From Noviherbaspirillum sp. UKPF54 (GTDB lineage: Bacteria > Pseudomonadota > Gammaproteobacteria > Burkholderiales > Burkholderiaceae_D), in contig NZ_CP040128.1 of the NCBI RefSeq assembly GCF_007874125.1, positions 1,302,001 to 1,366,000 on the forward strand: a DNA stretch of 64,000 nt, given 5' to 3'. Both the position numbers and the translations under genes were made by a program. Below, piece after piece: positions 61,094 to 64,000 of the stretch; within the stretch, counting starts at the first letter, position 1; every line of letters starts with the position of its first letter. The notes under the pieces were generated by a model. It searched no databases. It was given only the letters and a program-made list of their open reading frames with translations, and was not told where the DNA came from.

Positions 61094-61543
61094 TCAGCGC
61101 CGGTGCTGCTTCATGATCGATTGCTGCTCGCGCTGCCAGTCGCGCTGTTTTTCACTCTCGCGCTTGTCGTGCTGCTTCTTGCCCTTGGCCAGGCCGATCT
61201 CGCATTTGATGCGGCCTTTGGTGTAATGCAAATTGATTGGAACTAATGTGTATCCGGCGCGCTCGACCTTACCGATCAGCCGCTTGATTTCTTCCCCGTT
61301 CAGCAGCAGCTTGCGGGTACGTACCGGGTCCGGCGACACATGGGTCGATGCGGTAGGCAAAGGGCTGATATGGGAGCCGAACAGGAAGACTTCGCCATTG
61401 CGCACGATGACATAGGCTTCCTTCAATTGCACGCGGCCGGCGCGGATTGATTTGACTTCCCAACCTTCCAGAACCATGCCGGCTTCGTAGCGCTCCTCGA
61501 TGAAGTAATCGTGGAAGGCTTTTTTATTATCAACAATGGTCAT
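61094..61543 (-). CDS. smpB: SsrA-binding protein SmpB
   Basis: It brings tmRNA to stalled ribosomes in trans-translation. The 149-aa protein has the typical beta-barrel ([37 protein letters not shown]), the LIPINLHY-like [20 protein letters not shown], and a basic C-terminal tail (KREKQ-like, ending MKQHRR) that enters the decoding site. No tmRNA gene is seen next to it. It is divergent from ratA, a conserved pairing. Confidence 0.96.
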   Translation of the reverse strand: MTIVDNKKAFHDYFIEERYEAGMVLEGWEVKSIRAGRVQLKEAYVIVRNGEVFLFGSHISPLPTASTHVSPDPVRTRKLLLNGEEIKRLIGKVERAGYTLVPINLHYTKGRIKCEIGLAKGKKQHDKRESEKQRDWQREQQSIMKQHRR

Positions 61544-61610
61544 GAGTTCTGGAAACAGAGTGTGTCGGTTAAAATTTTAACTTCTTATTTTATCAAACGG
61601 TTCATTCGCG

Positions 61611-62042
61611 ATGGCTGTCGTTCACAAGTCGGTATTGCTCGCATATAGCGCAGAACAAATGTTCACGCTGGTGGAGAACATCGAGGAGTATCCGAAATTT
61701 CTGCCCTGGTGTGGTGGGGCAGAGGTGCGCACCAGGGATGGTAGCAAGGTGCTGGCCGAATTGACGATCAATTACCGTGGCGTGAAGCAAAGCTTTTCGA
61801 CCGAGAATGTCAACGTGGCGCCGACTTCGATCGAAATGCGGCTGGTTGAAGGTCCGTTCAAGCAGTTGCACGGCGCCTGGAGTTTCAAGCCGCTGCGCAG
61901 CGACGCATGCAAGATCGAGTTCGAGCTGAATTACGAATTTTCAAGCAGGGTGCTGGAGCAATTGATCGGCCCTGTCTTCAATATGATTGCGAACAGCTTT
62001 GTCGATTCCTTCTGCAAGCGCGCGGAGACGGTTTATGGCTGA
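61611..62042 (+). CDS. ratA: RatA/COQ10-type START domain protein
   Basis: This 143-aa polyketide cyclase/START-like protein has VHKSVLLAYSAEQMFTLVENI and the GPFKQLHGAWSFKPL block typical of RatA/YfjG. In E. coli it was reported as a toxin that blocks subunit association; the family relation to Coq10 points to lipid or quinone binding, so its true role is debated. It overlaps rnfH by 8 nt, the conserved ratA-rnfH pair, and is divergent from smpB. Confidence 0.9.
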   Translation: MAVVHKSVLLAYSAEQMFTLVENIEEYPKFLPWCGGAEVRTRDGSKVLAELTINYRGVKQSFSTENVNVAPTSIEMRLVEGPFKQLHGAWSFKPLRSDACKIEFELNYEFSSRVLEQLIGPVFNMIANSFVDSFCKRAETVYG

Positions 62043-62319
62043 CATTTACGTGCAGGTCTGCTATGCGCGGCCGGACATGCAATTTGCGCGCGATCTGCGT
62101 TTGCCGCAGGGGGCCACGCTGCAGGCGGCGGTGGAGCAAAGCGGTGTGCTGCAGGCCGTGCCGGACATCGACCTAGCCTCCTGCCGCGTCGGCATCCACG
62201 GCAAGCTCAAGTCGCTCGATACGGTCTTGCGAGAGCGCGACCGCGTCGAAATTTATCGGCCGTTGACTGCCGATCCGAAAGAATCGCGCCGCAAGCGTGC
62301 CGTGAAAAAAGGGCTATAA
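62035..62319 (+). CDS. rnfH: RnfH family ubiquitin-like-fold protein
   Basis: This 94-aa protein has a beta-grasp fold (IYVQVCYARPDMQFARDLRLP; GIHGKLKSLDTVLRERDRVEIYRPL) and a basic tail KESRRKRAVKKGL. RnfH proteins are of uncertain function despite the name; no rnf operon is in the window. The start is the ATG inside the last codons of ratA. The stop runs into a terminator hairpin. Confidence 0.9.
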   Translation: MADIYVQVCYARPDMQFARDLRLPQGATLQAAVEQSGVLQAVPDIDLASCRVGIHGKLKSLDTVLRERDRVEIYRPLTADPKESRRKRAVKKGL

Positions 62320-62343
62320 AAAAGCCTGCGCAGGCGCAGGCTT
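62318..62343 (-). terminator. Terminator between rnfH and the DUF4124 gene
   Basis: AAGCCTGC and GCAGGCTT form an 8-bp stem with a 6-nt loop. Minus-strand transcripts meet TTTTTT directly after it, so it is a good terminator for the DUF4124 gene. On the plus strand a weaker T-tract follows, so it may also serve rnfH. Confidence 0.75.
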
Positions 62344-62360
62344 GTTGCGTATTTTTCACG

Positions 62361-62852
62361 TTATCTGCAATCCTGTGCGGCCTGCCTAGCCTCGCGTAAT
62401 TCGCGTGCTCGTTGTTCATCCGACAAGAAAGAGCGCTCGCCGCTATTGTCGGTCTGCGCAATGCGTTCGCCCGATTCCAGCGCGCGCAGGTAGCTGCGGG
62501 TACGCTCGCAGTGCTTGCTTTTTTCCGCGGCCAGGCGTGCATCATCCTCCGCCTTCTTCTCTTTTTCGGCCTGCTCCGCGCGCCGCTTTTTGAATTCCGC
62601 ATTCTGCTCGGCGAGCGACTTTTGCTGCGTGGCGGCACCGCTGCCGGGAGCCGTTGCATCGGCGGTGGCGCGAACGCCCGGATGCTTCAATACGCGCGCG
62701 GCCGGCACCGAAGGCGGAGGCGGCATGTCCGAATACTGCTTCACGCCTTTCTCGTCGAGCCATACATACTGCGCAAGAGCGGCGACCGGCGCGAGCAGTA
62801 CAACGGCCAGGAAGCTGGCGCCGGCGAGGCGCAGGGAATTGGTTATTCTCAT
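62361..62852 (-). CDS. Secreted DUF4124-domain protein
   Basis: This 163-aa exported protein has a signal peptide (FLAVVLLAPVAALA, cleaved near 27). A short DUF4124 domain follows directly (QYVWLDEKGVKQYSDMPPPP). The rest is a charged helical region (about 80-163) rich in Glu/Lys/Arg with two cysteines, in KHCERTRSYL and the C-terminal DCR, that may pair. Function is unknown; DUF4124 proteins are periplasmic. The start is fixed by AAGGA upstream of the inner ATG. It is divergent from guaB. Confidence 0.85.
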   Translation of the reverse strand: MRITNSLRLAGASFLAVVLLAPVAALAQYVWLDEKGVKQYSDMPPPPSVPAARVLKHPGVRATADATAPGSGAATQQKSLAEQNAEFKKRRAEQAEKEKKAEDDARLAAEKSKHCERTRSYLRALESGERIAQTDNSGERSFLSDEQRARELREARQAAQDCR

Positions 62853-62969
62853 TGCGATCCTTTTGAACGGGGAGCAGACAGTCGGATTTCGCCATGCTTT
62901 ATGCATCGTGTCAACGAAGAAGCTTATAGGCGAAAGCAATGTAAAAAAGCCTTGCCTTGAGGATTTCTG

Positions 62970-62975
62970 TATAAT
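62970..62975 (+). promoter_or_regulatory. guaB: Perfect -10 box of guaB
   Basis: TATAAT lies 26 nt before the guaB ATG and predicts a very short leader. No good -35 is present at 16-18 nt. TTGCCT is only 12 nt away, so activation or an extended -10 effect may be needed. Confidence 0.5.
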
Positions 62976-63001
62976 GCGGCTTTGCGCCTATAGGAATCAC
63001 T

Positions 63002-64000
63002 ATGCGTCTACTCCAGAAAGCACTCACATTCGATGACGTGCTGCTCGTCCCGGCATATTCGGACATCCTTCCCAAAGATACTTCCCTGAAAACGCGCCTG
63101 ACGCGCAACATCACGCTGAATATCCCGCTGTTGTCGGCGGCGATGGATACCGTGACCGAAGCGCGGCTCGCGATCGCGATGGCGCAGGAGGGCGGCATCG
63201 GCATCGTCCACAAGAACCTGAAGCCGGCTGAGCAGGCGCGTGAAGTGGCGAAAGTCAAGCGCTTCGAGTCCGGGGTGGTGCGCGATCCGATCACGATTCC
63301 GCCGACCATGAAGATCCGCGACGTGATCGCGCTGTCGCAACAGCACGGCATCAGCGGCTTCCCGGTCGTTGAGGGCAAGCTGGTGGTTGGCATCATCACC
63401 AACCGCGACTTGCGCTTCGAAGAAGAGCTGGATGCGGAAGTGCGCGCCAAGATGACCCCGCGCGAGAAGCTGGTGTACGTGAAGGAAGGCGCGGACCTGG
63501 CCGAAGCCAAGCGCCTGATGAACAAGCACCGCCTGGAGCGGGTCATCGTGGTCAACGATGCATTCGAACTGCGCGGCCTGATTACCGTGAAGGACATCCA
63601 GAAATCGACAGAGCACCCGAACGCGAGCAAGGACGAGCACGGCAAGCTGCGCGTCGGCGCGGCGGTTGGTGTCGGCCCGGATAACGACGAGCGCATCGAA
63701 CTGCTGGTGAAGGCCGGCGTCGACGTGATCGTGGTCGATACCGCACATGGCCATTCCAAGGGCGTGCTGGACCGGGTGCGTTGGGTCAAGAACAATTATC
63801 CTCAGGTCGACGTCATCGGCGGAAATATTGCCACCGCCGCCGCCGCCATCGCACTGGCCGAGCACGGCGCCGATGGCGTCAAGGTTGGTATCGGGCCCGG
63901 CTCGATTTGCACCACGCGTATCGTGGCTGGCGTTGGCGTGCCGCAGATTACCGCGATTTCAAACGTCGCGGAGGCGTTGAAGGGGACCGGCATCCCCTGC
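63002..64000 (+). CDS. guaB: IMP dehydrogenase (3' part outside window)
   Basis: It oxidises IMP to XMP with NAD+, the first committed step to GMP. The first 333 codons are present and the frame is open to the right edge; the full enzyme is about 487 aa. The N-terminal barrel starts [19 protein letters not shown] pair of CBS domains spans about 92-205, which usually bind ATP or GTP. The catalytic cysteine is C303 in [19 protein letters not shown], and [10 protein letters not shown] binds substrate. AGGA lies 7 nt before the ATG. The missing part should hold the flap with the catalytic Arg-Tyr. Confidence 0.97.
   Translation, partial: MRLLQKALTFDDVLLVPAYSDILPKDTSLKTRLTRNITLNIPLLSAAMDTVTEARLAIAMAQEGGIGIVHKNLKPAEQAREVAKVKRFESGVVRDPITIPPTMKIRDVIALSQQHGISGFPVVEGKLVVGIITNRDLRFEEELDAEVRAKMTPREKLVYVKEGADLAEAKRLMNKHRLERVIVVNDAFELRGLITVKDIQKSTEHPNASKDEHGKLRVGAAVGVGPDNDERIELLVKAGVDVIVVDTAHGHSKGVLDRVRWVKNNYPQVDVIGGNIATAAAAIALAEHGADGVKVGIGPGSICTTRIVAGVGVPQITAISNVAEALKGTGIPC

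Noticed and set aside
61050..61610. tmRNA gene beside smpB
   Set aside because: The flanks hold only the end of the SPFH gene, a GC-rich hairpin and the ratA start. There is no room for or trace of tmRNA.

Overview
The window is a chromosomal stretch of a GC-rich betaproteobacterium, most likely Burkholderiales and probably Oxalobacteraceae (the Herbaspirillum/Noviherbaspirillum/Massilia neighbourhood). This rests on remembered gene order (rpsB-tsf-pyrH-frr-uppS-cdsA-dxr-rseP-bamA-skp-lpxD-fabZ-lpxA-lpxB-rnhB; divergent ppsR/ppsA; smpB|ratA-rnfH|guaB; smc-zipA-ligA) and on protein character, not on a database search. I see no insertion sequence, prophage, CRISPR array, rRNA or tRNA. Almost all DNA is coding and the genes look intact. 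Two genes run off the window: a PAS/GAF sensor on the left and guaB on the right.

Layout. 1-3.6 kb: a FIST-domain sensor gene followed by a PAS/GAF signalling gene, then serB with a small membrane protein. 3.6-8.6 kb: mfd, divergent ispD-ispF, and a small zinc-knuckle protein. 8.7-12.4 kb is the accessory-looking part: a YqhD-type alcohol dehydrogenase, an encapsulin-type ferritin (EncFtn) with no encapsulin gene and no cargo tail, and two related DUF4382 lipoproteins. 12.5-14.7 kb: ompR-envZ. 14.9-26.3 kb: a small secreted protein, alaC, and a nine-gene minus-strand run (dapC, dapD, pilU, an ArsC-like gene, dapE, prmB, an ABC-F ATPase, a CaiB/AMACR enzyme, a DUF2520 protein). 26.5-35.4 kb: smc, a reversed orphan ORF, zipA-like, ligA, galU, def. 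35.5-39.6 kb: a pseudouridine synthase, glnD, map. 39.9-55.4 kb: the translation / isoprenoid-phospholipid / envelope / lipid A supercluster from rpsB to a SpoU methyltransferase. 55.5-64 kb: a small membrane protein, ppsR/ppsA, an nfeD-SPFH pair, smpB, ratA-rnfH, a DUF4124 protein and guaB.

How the genes cooperate. IspD, IspF and Dxr are MEP-pathway enzymes whose isoprenoid product feeds UppS. CdsA supplies CDP-diacylglycerol. RseP, BamA, Skp, LpxD, FabZ, LpxA and LpxB build the outer membrane and lipid A. DapC, DapD and DapE form the succinylase branch to meso-diaminopimelate. PpsR switches PpsA, and GlnD reports nitrogen status through PII.

No large undescribed system is evident. The observations most worth a second look are the orphan EncFtn, a promoter-to-terminator unit with a 13-codon ORF between ppsA and nfeD, the FIST/PAS-GAF pair as a possible NosP-like sensor, the DUF4382 pair with an operator-like palindrome over a predicted -35 box, a perfect 14-bp hairpin between dapE and prmB, and a long hairpin in the rpsB leader.
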